Shown piece by piece: positions 12,337-23,700 of a stretch of DNA of 64,000 bases. The DNA is taken from the NCBI RefSeq assembly GCF_025698545.1, contig NC_068571.1:50687733-50751732 (forward strand), written 5' to 3'. The stretch comes from Gossypium raimondii. Lineage: Eukaryota; Streptophyta; Magnoliopsida; Malvales; Malvaceae. The notes below the pieces were generated by a model, which had not been told where the DNA came from, did no database searches, and saw only the letters and a program-made list of their open reading frames with translations. Every line of letters begins with the position of its first letter. The stretch's first letter is position 1. The translations under genes and the position numbers were made by a program.

Positions 12337-12805
12337 TGTTAGAGTTGTGTGACCCAAATTCTAAGAGATTGCTTGCAAGTCAAGTTAAAGAAAAATATAT
12401 TTTCTTTCTAGAAGATTTAGTATTTATTAGTATAAAATATTTATCATTTATTAGCATAGTTTATTTGACTTACAAATTTAGCCTTAAATAGGCTCTTTTA
12501 CAACCTTAGAAACAGACACCCATTAGAAATTAGAACTCATAACACATTTAGAGAATTTTGTGTTTACATTTTGAGGATTCTTGTTTTCGGGTTTTCGGGT
12601 TTTCGGGTTTTCGGGTTTTCGGGGTTTAGTTTTTTATCTCCATCTTTTGTACTCTTCGTTCTTTTGCCATATAGTAAAATTATCTTTGCCCGTGGTTTTT
12701 TATCCTCTTTGGAGGGGCTTTTCCACGTTAAATTTGTGTGTTCAATTTCTCAATTTCTTCTGCTATTTTTACTTGTTCGTTGCTTAATCGGGTCAATTCC
12801 TAACA
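12337..12805 (+). repeat. 5' LTR of the copia element
   Basis: 469 bp, TG...CA ends. It matches 14339-14770 along its length but is 37 bp longer, mainly because of the GTTTTCGG array at 12583-12622. Confidence 0.93.
12583..12622 (+). repeat. Five tandem copies of GTTTTCGG in the 5' LTR only
   Basis: Five perfect 8-bp units. The 3' LTR has a single equivalent unit near 14588-14596. The four extra units account for 32 of the 37 bp length difference between the LTRs. Confidence 0.9.
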
Positions 12806-12807
12806 AG

Positions 12808-12819
12808 TGGTATCAGAGC
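12808..12819 (+). other. Primer-binding site for initiator tRNA-Met
   Basis: TGGTATCAGAGC, two bases after the 5' LTR, is the canonical plant tRNA-iMet-complementary primer site used by many copia elements. Confidence 0.92.
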
Positions 12820-12852
12820 TAGTTTAATTTTCATAGATCAGCCTGTTTAGAG

Positions 12853-13932
12853 ATGGCAGCAATAAGATTTGAAATTGAAAATTTCGATGGTGAGACAAAT
12901 TTTAATCTGTGGCAAGTTCGGATGATGGCAATTCTAGTTCAAACTGGCTTGAAAAATGTTGTTATCAGGAAAAAGCCTGAGAACCTAAATCAAACAGAAT
13001 GGTAAGAGCTTGATGAAAAGGCCTTGTTCGCAATCCAGTTGTGCCTCGCGAATACAGTATTGTAGGAGGTATTGATGGAGAAGACCTCATCTGTCTTGTG
13101 GAAAAGGTTAGAAATTCTTTATGCGACTAAGTCCTTGACTAACCGTTTAGTGTTGAAACAACATCTATTTACGTTTCGCATGAACGAATGTGAGCTTCTT
13201 AGAGACCACACCAGTCAATTCATTACTCTTTTAAATGATTTAAAGAATGTTGAGGTTCATATTAACGATGAAGATTAGGCTATGCTATTATTGTGCTCTT
13301 TACCCACTTCATACAAGTCTTTTAGGGAGACCTTGATTTATGGTAGAGACAAACTCTCGTTCGAAAATGTGAATGATTATTTGTTGAGTAGAGACAAACT
13401 CAACAATGAGTTTGGTTTGGATAACAAGGTAGATAGGCAGGCTTCCGTTTTGGTAGCATCAAAGAAACGAGACAAAAGGTGTCGTTACTGTAAAAAGTTA
13501 GGTCACGTCAAAGCAGATTGTTATAAACTGCGAAATAAAAGAGCTGCTGAGAGTAATGAGGAATATGTATATGGTGCTAATTTGGCCAATGAAAGTGGTG
13601 ATGATTTCTTATTAGTGTCAACGAGCGACAACTCCAAGCTTACGTCCGAGTGGATCCTATATTCGGGACATTCTTTCCACATGTGTCCTAATAGAGAATG
13701 GTTCTCCACATACAGTTCGGTTGAAGGTGGAGTTGTGGGCATGGGAAACAATTCATCTAGTAAGGTAATTGGTATTGGAACTGTTAAAATTAGTATACAC
13801 AATGGGACGATTAAGACACTCTCAGATGTCAGGTACGTACCTGGTTTACGAAAGAATCCCATCTCCTTGAATCTTATTGAGTATTTTAGACTTGAAAAGA
13901 TGCAGAATCAACATCGAGTCGAGCGACATTAA
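12853..13932 (+). pseudogene. Copia gag / protease N-terminal frame, broken by three stops
   Basis: One continuous frame starts at ATG 12853 and is interrupted by in-frame stops at 13003, 13063 and 13276. It encodes a copia-type gag, with an N-terminal FDGETNFNLW segment and a SVLWKRLEILYATKSL helix. The zinc knuckle CRYCKKLGHVKADC (CX2CX4HX4C) is intact, at about 13480. The following protease start has YSGHSFHMCP where the family has an Asp-Ser-Gly triad, so the catalytic Asp is Tyr. The capsid protein cannot be made from this copy without readthrough, and the protease would be inactive. Confidence 0.85.
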
Positions 13933-14281
13933 AATATCTCGTGGAGCTCTCGTTTTGTTAAAAGGTAAAAGAACTGACAGTCTTTATATTTTGGAAGGTT
14001 CTACAGTGATCGGTGAAATCGAATGTCTCTCGTCCGTTACAGAGTCGAAGTCAACTCGTTTGGAGCGGAGACAACTTGGTCATAAGAGGAAAAAAGGTAT
14101 GACTGTTTCATTGAAGAGAGGTTCTCTTTTGGATGCAGGTTTTGAAAAGTTAGGGCACTGTGTTCATGAAAATCAGACCCGGGTTAGTTTTGATTTGGCA
14201 GTGCACAAGTCGAAGGCTAGAAGTCTTCCAGCTTCTAAGCATAGATTCGACTCAATTAATTCCCTGCATAGTTCAAGATAG
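13877..14281 (+). other. Second internal frame of the copia element, 134 aa, replaces pol
   Basis: An open frame of 134 codons, shifted relative to gag. Its start (ISRGALVLLKGKRTDSLY) resembles the GAG-pre-integrase segment of copia polyproteins. The rest (LERRQLGHKRKKGMTVSLKR, then HKSKARSLPASKHRFD) is basic and does not resemble integrase or RT. It is probably the scar of a large internal deletion kept through copying of the non-autonomous family. Translation is doubtful. Confidence 0.55.
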
Positions 14282-14338
14282 GCCCGTGGCGAGCTTTGGC
14301 AAAGATAACGTTGAAAGAATTCGTGTCAAGGTGGAGAT

Positions 14339-14770
14339 TGTTAGAGTTGTGTGATCCAAATTCTAAGAGATTGCTTGCAAGTCAAGTTAAACAAAAATAT
14401 ATTTTCTTTCTAGAATATTTAGTATTTATTAGTATAATATATTTAGCATTTATTAGCATAGTTTATTTGACTTACTAATTTAGCCTACAAATAGGCTCTT
14501 TTACAACCTTAGAAATAGACACCAATTAGATATTAGAACTCATAACACATTTAGAGAATTTTACGTTTACATTTTGAGGGTTATTTATTTTCGGGGTTTA
14601 ATTTTTTATCTCCATCTTTTATACTTTTCATTCTTTTGCCATTATAGTAAAATTGTATTTGCCCGTGGTTTTTTATCCTCTTTGGAGGGGCTTTTCCACG
14701 TTAAATTTGTGTGTTTAATTTCTTCTGATATTTTTACTTGTTCGTTGCTAAATCGGGTCGATTCCTAACA
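14339..14770 (+). repeat. 3' LTR of the copia element
   Basis: 432 bp, TG...CA ends, matching the 5' LTR. The GGTGGAGAT purine tract directly precedes it. Confidence 0.93.
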
Positions 14771-14775
14771 GATAA
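14771..14775. repeat. Target-site duplication (right), GATAA
   Basis: Identical to the five bases before the 5' LTR. Confidence 0.9.
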
Positions 14776-15440
14776 TACCTCTTAGTTTAATGACCACTAT
14801 GAAAATGTTTTACCAAATACCACATTTCGAGCTTCACATAAACATCTCTTGATTCCACTAATGATCTCATTTTGTGAATGGAAAATGCTTTCAATCTCAC
14901 AAGAAAATGACCGGCAACAAACAAATAAAGCAAAGAACTCCATATAACTAAATAGAAAATAAAATGGTTAAGAGATTTTGTGTTTGCCAAATTATAAGCA
15001 TTCAAGAAAGAGAAAGATGGTTCCAAAATCTTACTCATTTGATGTAAAAGTGACACAATCAATTTCCAACAGTCAAAATCGATGTTGTAATTTTAATGTT
15101 CTAATAAATCAAAGACTTACCTATATAATTTATGGTTTTAGGCAAACATATTTTTAATGCTTATATTATAATATTATATATTATTATAAAATTTAATTTT
15201 ATGTGACTTAATATATAAAAATAAAATGCACTTTAAGATCTAAGATCCAAATCCTTCCTCCTTAACTTTGATTATACACAAAATATATATTATAACATTA
15301 AAAATAAGCCGAAAGTCCAAAACCGATTTATATTTTTAACTCGTATTTTTTTAGATCTAAAATTTTGTCTAAACTTTTTCAAATATAGGATCAAGCTTCC
15401 AATTTGAAGTGCTTCAAGTGGAGAAGACCTCAAGAATGAA
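14776..15440. other. Intergenic region between the copia element and RPL39
   Basis: AT-rich. A 91-codon - strand frame (14787-15062) was examined; it shows hydrophobic low-complexity sequence, no family motif and no splice partners, so it is not called as a gene. Confidence 0.5.
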
Positions 15441-15447
15441 TATAAGT

Positions 15448-15522
15448 GGCCCATATAGACGGCAAAATTAGCTTAAATTGGGCCGAAATTCATCAATAAA
15501 TGTCCACAAAAAGCTAAACCCT
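15448..15522 (+). promoter_or_regulatory. RPL39 promoter: two site II motifs and a telo-box
   Basis: GGCCCA at 15449-15454, TGGGCC at 15479-15484 and AAACCCT at 15516-15522 lie 67-140 bp upstream of the start codon. Site II (TGGGCY/RGCCCA) together with a telo-box (AAACCCTA-like) is the established signature of plant ribosomal protein promoters, coordinating them with growth through TCP factors. Confidence 0.7.
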
Positions 15523-15588
15523 GAAATTCCCAACCGCTCGTAACTCTGCAACATCAAGAACTAGCGCCGCATCCCCAACCTTTCAAAC

Positions 15589-16058
15589 ATGGTAAATCTC
15601 CTTCCTCTTTTTGTTTTCCCTTTTTTATAATCTTCATTTATTTGAAGCTTGAATTTATTTATTTCTTTTTCTTTTGGAAAAATGGTCGGTTATTATCCTT
15701 GTTTATATGCAAAGAATGTTCAGAGTTCTGAAAGATAGGTATCTGAAATTTTTGTTTTTGAATGGTTTATTTTGATATGACAGCCTTCACACAAGACCTT
15801 CATGATCAAGAAGAAGCTGGCCAAGAAGATGAGGCAAAACAGGCCCATCCCTTATTGGATTCGTATGCGCACAGATAACACCATCAGGTCAATATATTTT
15901 TCTTCATTTTCTTGGATATGTTCACAAATTCGTTGTTTTTCTTTCGTTTTATTGGTATTTTTGGAGCATTTATTAATGGGTTCTTTCGATTTTTGGTTTT
16001 GGTGTGCAGGTACAACGCCAAGCGAAGGCACTGGCGCCGTACCAAGCTAGGGTTCTAA
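15589..16058 (+). CDS. RPL39: 60S ribosomal protein L39 (eL39)
   Basis: Three exons: 15589-15591, 15784-15887 and 16010-16058, giving 51 aa, the full length of eL39. Exon 1 contributes only the ATG, and an intron begins immediately after it. The protein starts [18 protein letters not shown] and ends [11 protein letters not shown]. It is almost entirely basic and fits eL39, a small protein lining the large-subunit exit tunnel. Phases close exactly (3 + 104 + 49 = 156 nt). Starting instead at the internal Met at 15802 would delete the conserved first residues. The promoter carries the site II/telo-box pair expected of ribosomal genes. Confidence 0.97.
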
Positions 16059-17770
16059 GCTCGATGGGGTTCTTTAGATTAAAGAGTTAAATTTTGTTTT
16101 TCCCAAGTATTTTTGCTGAATTCTATTTATGTGGGGTTTAATATTATTAGGAAGAGATATTGATGAAATTATTGGCAATATTTGAATTCATGATTTTGGT
16201 TTAGCTAATGTTTGCTTTTAGAGTTATCTTGAGTTGAGTGCTTTTCTGGTTGCTATTCTCTGTTGGATGATCTGTATGTGATTGAGATTTAAGAGTGACG
16301 TATTGACAATTTTTGCAGTATTATGAATGAAATGATTAGAGATTGGTTTTTCAGGTGATGTATGCATTAAATTTGTGTAGTGCCATTGGAGACCATAAGA
16401 GGTGAAAATATCAAATACTCAAACAGATAACGTATAGTGTTTGATTTATGTAAATTTAGTAAATAGAAAAGATAAAATGCAATGATATAAAGATTTGTGG
16501 TATTTTTACCGATTAGAATTGGTAATGGGTTAGTGGTGGAGCGGCTGCTTTCTATTAGATTTGTATCTTACTCTGATGAAATGGAAGAAGTCCAGCACTT
16601 TTGCCAAGTGAACATCTCTTCTTTCTAAATAATCATCTCTCTTTTGCATGGACGGTGCATGTCTAATTTTTGGTATATTAAAAATTAATAATAAATATAG
16701 TATTATGAATCTTTATAATTAACATATTAGATTAATTTATATGCTGACTGTGAATTGAACCAAATTGAATTTCATCCATTCAGTTTTTAAAAATGTTAAA
16801 AATATTTTTATATGCTTTCTAATTTTTACTAATTTATATATAAATTGTTTTTATATTATAAAAATTATAGAAAGCAATAAACTAATTATAAAATTTGGAT
16901 GATGTTCGAATAGAAGTAATAATCAAATTGACTGCTACGGTTCAGTGCTTATAGTAAATACAAATTTAACGGAAAGTAAATTCTATTAATAATTTTAAAT
17001 TTTGTTTAAATTTATGTTTTAATCACCCAATTTCCTAAAGCTATTTAATAGTCACTAACAATTTTAAATTGTTATATTTTGGTAAGTCTTTTATTAACAT
17101 GTCAGGTCATTCCTTAACAAAAATTAACATTAGTGAGTATTAGGTCAAGCAATTGAAATATACTATTGAAACATAATTTTAAACAGAGTTTAGAGACTGC
17201 TGATTTAGTTGTACCCAAATATTAATCTATCTATAATATATGTATTACAACTCGATGGGTGTGAGTCAGTAACTAAAGAACTTAAACAATGAAATTAAAT
17301 GGAAAGATGCAGAGAAAACTCCACAAATTCTTTATGGATAAAAGGAATCCATTAAAACAAACTATCCATCAAAACAAGTCCCAAGTGACGGATCAAATAT
17401 GTCCCAAATTCTGTGGTAAAATTTTAAGTACAAAGTACACCATTTGTTTCTTCCATCTATATGATGATCAGGTACCAAGTATATAAAGAGGCCATTTGGT
17501 TCTTCAACCTATATGATCTTGAACCAAGCATATAAAGAGGCAATTATATTCAGCACAAGATCAACCCCCAATTCGAAGATCAACTATTAACCCAACGCTA
17601 GTCTTCTCAAATCGTAGGCTGAAACGAGTGAAAAACTGGGTGCAAATCCAACCTAACTTATCCATCATTTAATACTATTATCAAATAAAACTATTAAACT
17701 TGGAGCCTACTCATATTCATACCAACCAGTACAAGATGGTTAAGGACTGGCTTAGCCACAGTGGTTAACT
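16059..17770. other. Convergent intergenic region between RPL39 and the EDR2-like gene
   Basis: Holds the 3' UTRs of both genes and AT-rich sequence. Around 17010-17130 there is a degenerate fragment of a dispersed repeat with a theme of 'TAATCACC' and 'AACAATTTTAAATTG' that recurs near 36560-36720 and 56440-56590. An imperfect 49-bp tandem duplication lies at 17446-17543. Confidence 0.55.
17446..17543. repeat. Imperfect 49-bp tandem duplication in the EDR2-like 3' flank
   Basis: The block ending ATATAAAGAGG at 17481 recurs at 17530 with a few changes, including shared TTCTTC...CTATATGAT sequence. Two copies are seen. Confidence 0.7.
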
Positions 17771-20700
17771 TCAAGCCTTCAGTGGTACAGCAGATTCAGG
17801 CTTCACTCGGTTCAGTCGGACAGTGCCCAATACGTACTCTGGCAATTCTGCCTCTTCCTTTCCCTGCAGAATGAGCAAGTGTCAATACATGTGCTTCAGA
17901 CGTGTAAATTTAAATCTAAAATCTAGGAACAATTCGATCTTACACAGCACTTTAGAAACACTTTCATCATTGTGAATAAAACATGGTACAGTTTCAAAAT
18001 GCCAACAGAGGGTATTACTCAAAGAATAAGTGGTTGACGGAAGGAATATGTCAAAATTTTGTCAACAGTGAGAATAGGGATGTCCAGAACCCAATCATAT
18101 TTCTAATTAGCAGCCAAAACTTTGGGTGTTTGCTTCTTACGAAAACAACATGTACTAAAATTGTTTATTTCATGCATGTTGCAGCAGCAAAAAGAGACCA
18201 AGGGGGAAAAATAGTTTGGGCATTTTAAAACTTGTAGCATAGGAAAGCAACAGATATGCTGCAATACAAAAAACCAGACAACCCAGAGAAAATATGCTTA
18301 ACTCCGACAATCTTGAGTTAGACAAGCAAAAAGTACAAAAGGAAAAGTGCTGCTAGAGTTGCTGTTTGTTTTCTGATTTTGTTCTCAAAACAAATTGCAA
18401 AAGTCTCCCTTTGATAACAGAATTTTTCAGTACACAGTTCTAAAGCATGCCCCAAAGTTTCAAAGATGATTCAAACAGCAAATGCACAACATTCACTTGA
18501 CATTGCATGAGAATTAACCATAAAACATCCCAACCATTAACAAAGCTCCTGTCTAGGCCAAAAACAAAAGGCTGCGTCAGAAGACAATAGCTTGAAAATC
18601 AACAGCAGAAAAACACAAACCTCTATTAATATTGCAAGATCTACTACTAAGCTTGTGACATATCCAAGGACAAGGCCAATAACACTTCTTGCTACAGATG
18701 ATGACCCAATATCCACGTCAATCTGCATAAGAATAGATTCAGCAACAGTATCATCAAGATCAGAACATCCTCATCTAACGAGTTTGACACCAGGTAGGCA
18801 TTAATTCTCAATATAGAAATAGAGAAAATCTTAGTATATATCTCTGCAGTAGAACTTCTAAGTTTATAGACAAATCTAAAAAATTTTAGCTCCTGATACA
18901 ACCTAGACTTTAAGATTATAAGAACATCTGCAGATTTTGTCTTCCTGTATAAGGCAGAAGATATGAGATTCCAAAGTTTCCACTTGATATCATGCAGTTA
19001 GTTAATTCATGTTATGAACACAATATATGTTTTTCATATTATCTGTAGTTTCAGGATGAAGTACATCAACTTCATACCTAAAACAAAATGTAGATTCCAA
19101 AGTTCCTGCTTGATCCCATGCAATTAATTCATGTTTTTCATGTTATTTGTAGTTTTTAGATGAACTGCATTAACTTCATACCTAAAAATAAAATTAGATG
19201 CATATATCACTAGCATGCCTATTGAGGCAAGCAAATTAGCAAAACTGAGGTTGCATTACCTCAAGAAAGTTGTCTTGTCTGAAATACTTGCAGGTAACAG
19301 CTTTCCCAAGTAGGCAAGCTTTTGTTCCAACCGCACGCTTGACCATCCAATAGCCCTGTGCATATGAGAGCAAATAAATAAGCCTTTCAATAGCATTACA
19401 ATAAAATAAATAACTGACACTGGAGATGTCTACAATATAGCATTTCATACCTCAACAATGCTTGGTATCAGTTTAAATCTGGCATCACGAAACATATCTG
19501 TTCCATCCACAAATCTTCCCAATAAAGAATTTTTATTCACAGGCCTTTCAGCAGCATAGTAAAGGACCAAACTATAGTTTGGTTTTGCAGGGACCTGAAA
19601 GAGAGACAGCAAAGCATATAATATCCTCTTTGAAAGACCAAAATCAAACTAGTGGCAACCGAAAAAAGAATTCAATTAAAATTCTTTGCATGCTACAATT
19701 CTTCCCATTTTCATCCTCCAGAGTCCGCATTCCTTGAAGAAAAGGGAAATTAGAAGTGAATATGAAGGCCAGAGAGTGATCTTAGTTGACCATTTACAAC
19801 AATAAAAATTGTTCAATAATTTCTACTTTAGCCTTCATATCATTCACTATGTACAAACATGCCTATTTATGGATTAGCATTTCTCTAAATGAACTCATCA
19901 TATTCTTTTCTGAAACTATGGCCTAAGCATTATCACCAATAATGATCCTACAATAGAGCAGGGACTTAAAGGTCAGAATGCCAAAATTATATGTCCCAAG
20001 CATTTAACGATTAGTTTTCTGTAGTAGTAGTCTTTTATCATGGAATGCCACTGAAGGAAAGAGTTCAATAAAAAATCCCAGTATATGACAGGTATTTCGT
20101 TCATGAGCATGCACCAGTAAAAGAGGTTGGAATGCATACCTCGAGATTAATCACAAGGATAAATGGAAGCTTTTTTCCAGCATCTGACTGAAAATGAAAA
20201 ATAGAAGTAAGGTTAACATCAAAAAGCTGTTTTTCAATCATACAAAACCACATGATAGCTCAAATATTTGCAAAATTAGCTTGTTATATCAGGAAAGGAG
20301 ATTTTTCTGTCCCGTGTGATAGATAGTATTACAAAGGTGTTATTTATCTGTAAAACAGAGATGCTCCAATACACTAGGATACAAAGATGCAAGTATAGAT
20401 AGTTTGACAGTTCCAAAACAAATTTATAGTCTCTAACTGCTTGGAGTAGCAAACTATTTGCTGATGGATATAATGCAAGTATAAACAGTCAGTTCAATAA
20501 TTCTCAAAATAGAAAATCTCCAAACTGAAAAAAAAAATTTAAACAACTGCAAATCCACCTGGCATTTTGATAGTTACTTACCTAAGTGTCATAATACATA
20601 AAAATGAGTGCAGCTGGGATGAGGATGCTACAAAGGCCGACTGGGTGTACAAGAAAAGATATGACAATAAATATATGATCTGGAAAAGATTGGGTTAGTG

Positions 20701-23700
20701 AAACCATTGAAGTGGGAAAGGGCTTTGCTTATTATTGTTAGACAGTTATTAACAGAAGAAACTAAGAATGGTTTCATTTCATCCGATCTACTTTCTCAAG
20801 CTCCCACATATCCATGACCTAGCCCAAAAAGAGTCAAAGACACATCATCATCCAACCTACTTAATCTTTATTCCTTAACTTCAGTCAGCAAACTTCATCT
20901 AAAAGTAAGGTTTTAAATATTTCTCTGGTATTTTTATTTTCATTCAGTCATTTTTAATTCCACCCTTTTTATTAAGGAGTCCAGAAAAAAATGTTATTAT
21001 CTATTATTTTTGTTACTTTTTCTGATAAGGGACGGGTATGCTTGTGATTGGAATTCTTAGAAATTAAATGATGAGAATACTTGTCAGGTCCCTCTATTAT
21101 AAGGACTGGTTTAAATCAATCCTCTACTATTAAATTATCAATTTAATCCTTGTACTAGTAAAAAATCAAATAAAGTTAAAATTTTAAACAGTAAATATTA
21201 ACTCTGTTAAAATCTGAACTGATTTGGTTCCTTTCACTAGTATAGGGACTAAATTGGGACTAATTTAAACCAATCCCAATAATAAAAAGACCTGCCAATT
21301 ACATTCACTGAAATTAAACTATCATCTATATTATTCTTTGTAATGCTTTTTATCTAGTTTTTTTTCCCCAAAAATTGTATTATCTTAGATTTAATTATAA
21401 TTTTTTTTCAAGGCAAAAGGTTAGTTCAAGCTTGAGTATGGAAATTTAGTAAACAAGCCTAATCAAGTCAAGCTCAAGTAGTTCAAATTTATCTCGAGCT
21501 TAGCAAATGATACTTGATCAAACCGAGTATCGAGCCACAAGTTCCAAATCAAGCTCAAGCTTACCACTATTTATGCTCAGTTTAACTATATTACAGCCCC
21601 ACTTAGAACTGTCAAAGTAAACGTAATAAATAGTAACAAGCATACTAAATATAACTTTCTGCTAGATGAATGCTGGTCCATTTATTTAATTATCTACAGA
21701 AGTAAGGCTAAATGTATCCTATAAGAAAAACCTACAAGATATATACAATTTTGCTCAGAATAAAAAGTATTCCTTTAGCATAGGAATAGCTAACCCATAG
21801 CAGGAAAAATTATGAATACAGAAAGCTACTGTTTACTTTTATACATTTTACCATTAAATTTTGAGAATGTAAAATGAAAGATCTAGAAGGATAACACTGA
21901 ATTGTAGTAGTAAGGCTTTTGTGCACAATGAGTCAAAGAAAATGAAAAAATAAAAACCAAAAATCACAAATGCAGCAAAATTGCTAAAAGCGAATCAATT
22001 TCACACAATGTTACAACACAGTTGCAAAGAAAGGGGAGCAAAATACAAACCCTAATATAATACCTGAACTAGAGACCTTGGATGCAATGCAATTTTATCT
22101 GTGGCTGTATCAACTTTGAACCAGTCAACAGCTATTAGTTTGAGAAGGGGATCTGAACCCATTATCTGTGAAAAAGGTTTACACCATTAATTGATTCTCA
22201 ACAGAATAACCAGTATCTCAGCAGGAACAAGGAATGATAGGCCAACATCACATATATACTAAAACCAAAGCAGGAGGACTGTCCCTCTGTCAGATGTGAA
22301 ACAAAAAGATTTTTTTCCATCATAAGAAAAGCCATAATTCCTTATTTGCATTTAAAGTTGCACATTATTTCACAAAAAATTCATTACGCCAAGATAATAA
22401 CAGTTTCAAAGCAATCAAAGAAAGCTAAAATTAAGAAATGAATCAAAATGTGATAATAGTTCAAACAAAGCACCTGAAACGACTGAACTAAACCAGAGGG
22501 TCTCAAATTTTAAACCAAACAAAGACTACAACAGTGAGACAGCAAATACCACTAGCACATACACATGTAAAGCCAATTTCAGTTCAGAATTTAAAGGAAA
22601 CTAAATCACACTGGTGACCCATCATAAACAGAATTAATTGCAACTGGAAAACAAAGCAAACTTATCAACTCAGGAGAACAGACAGAATGTGTAGCACTTC
22701 AGTCAAGCAGACACTGACTGTCATTCCAATGTCCATCTCATTTGCCATAATAATATACTAGAAAATCAAGCTTCGATCTTTTGCCAACAAGCATATGGTT
22801 TGTTGGTAGACTGTTGGACTCTTAGTTCCAATGACCAAGGATCAAACTCTGGCAATCCATATATATTCATACTTTGATTATATAAAATAAATAGATGAAT
22901 GCACCCAAAACAAGTAAAACAAGGCAAATGGATGTAAAATGATTTAGAAGAAAAGGAACACTCACTTTGGCATTATCTTTTAAGTAAGTCTTTCCTCTTA
23001 TCATAAATCCCGTACCACTAGGAGAAGTCCAACAATTTGAGTCAGTCTCATCCCTTCCTTTATGGAGGGAACCACTGAATTGGCTTGCATCAACATGGAC
23101 AGAAGGTACAGTAGGATCCAATTCCTTATTTGCATCAGAAGCTGCATACGCAGTGACCTCATACTTAGCATAAGGTAATAGCTCACAAATGTATTAAGGA
23201 TAAGACATTGTTTAAGCTATAAGCTATAATTATTTGTTACTGACAACCAAAAATGAAAACAGAGTGCATGAGTCAATAGTGACAGATTTCCTCCATAAAA
23301 TTTTCCTTTTCAAATAAGAATAAAAGGTAAAAGCAGATTGATCTTTTGCAATACAAATTTTAAGAAAAGAAAGAACCTGAAACTCGCTTCAAAGCTAAGC
23401 TTGAGATGGCCCATGATACATTCTTCAGCTTAAATTTCTGTTCATGATAAAGTTGAGAGCAAGCTATCAACGACAGAGGTTTTTAAGAAAACAATTAATA
23501 TATCTGTTAGATCAAATAGTACAACAAATTTTAACTCTTCTTTGGGAGAAAGGTGAGGCACTTGTGATTTTCATTGAGGCAAAATGGAATTACCTTCTTC
23601 TCTGTATCATCCTCACTCTCTTCATCTTCTGAAGATGAAGTAGAATCACCAGCAATTGCATCATAGAATTCATCCTGCACTTCTAAATCCTCAAACTCGC

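Larger units (their letters stand above)
12337..14770 (+). mobile_element. Non-autonomous Ty1/copia LTR retrotransposon, complete, 2434 bp
   Basis: Two LTRs (12337-12805 and 14339-14770) begin TGTTAGAG and end CCTAACA, and a GATAA duplication flanks the element. A primer-binding site for initiator tRNA-Met follows the 5' LTR, and a purine-rich tract (about 14328-14338) precedes the 3' LTR. The interior carries a gag-protease frame with three stops and a second frame (13877-14281). There is no integrase core, reverse transcriptase or RNase H, so it depends on proteins from an autonomous relative. The LTRs are similar but carry scattered differences and a repeat-length difference, so the insertion is not brand new. 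Confidence 0.93.

Noticed and set aside
12583-12622. GTTTTCGG array as an interstitial telomere repeat
   Set aside because: Plant telomere repeat is TTTAGGG. The unit differs, is 8 bp long, and is restricted to one LTR.
12571-12822. Open frames of 68-83 codons inside the 5' LTR
   Set aside because: They are products of the tandem array and LTR sequence; no homologous frame exists in the 3' LTR.
14787-15062. 91-codon hydrophobic - strand frame upstream of RPL39
   Set aside because: No family motif, no plausible splice partner, and AT-rich codon content like its surroundings.
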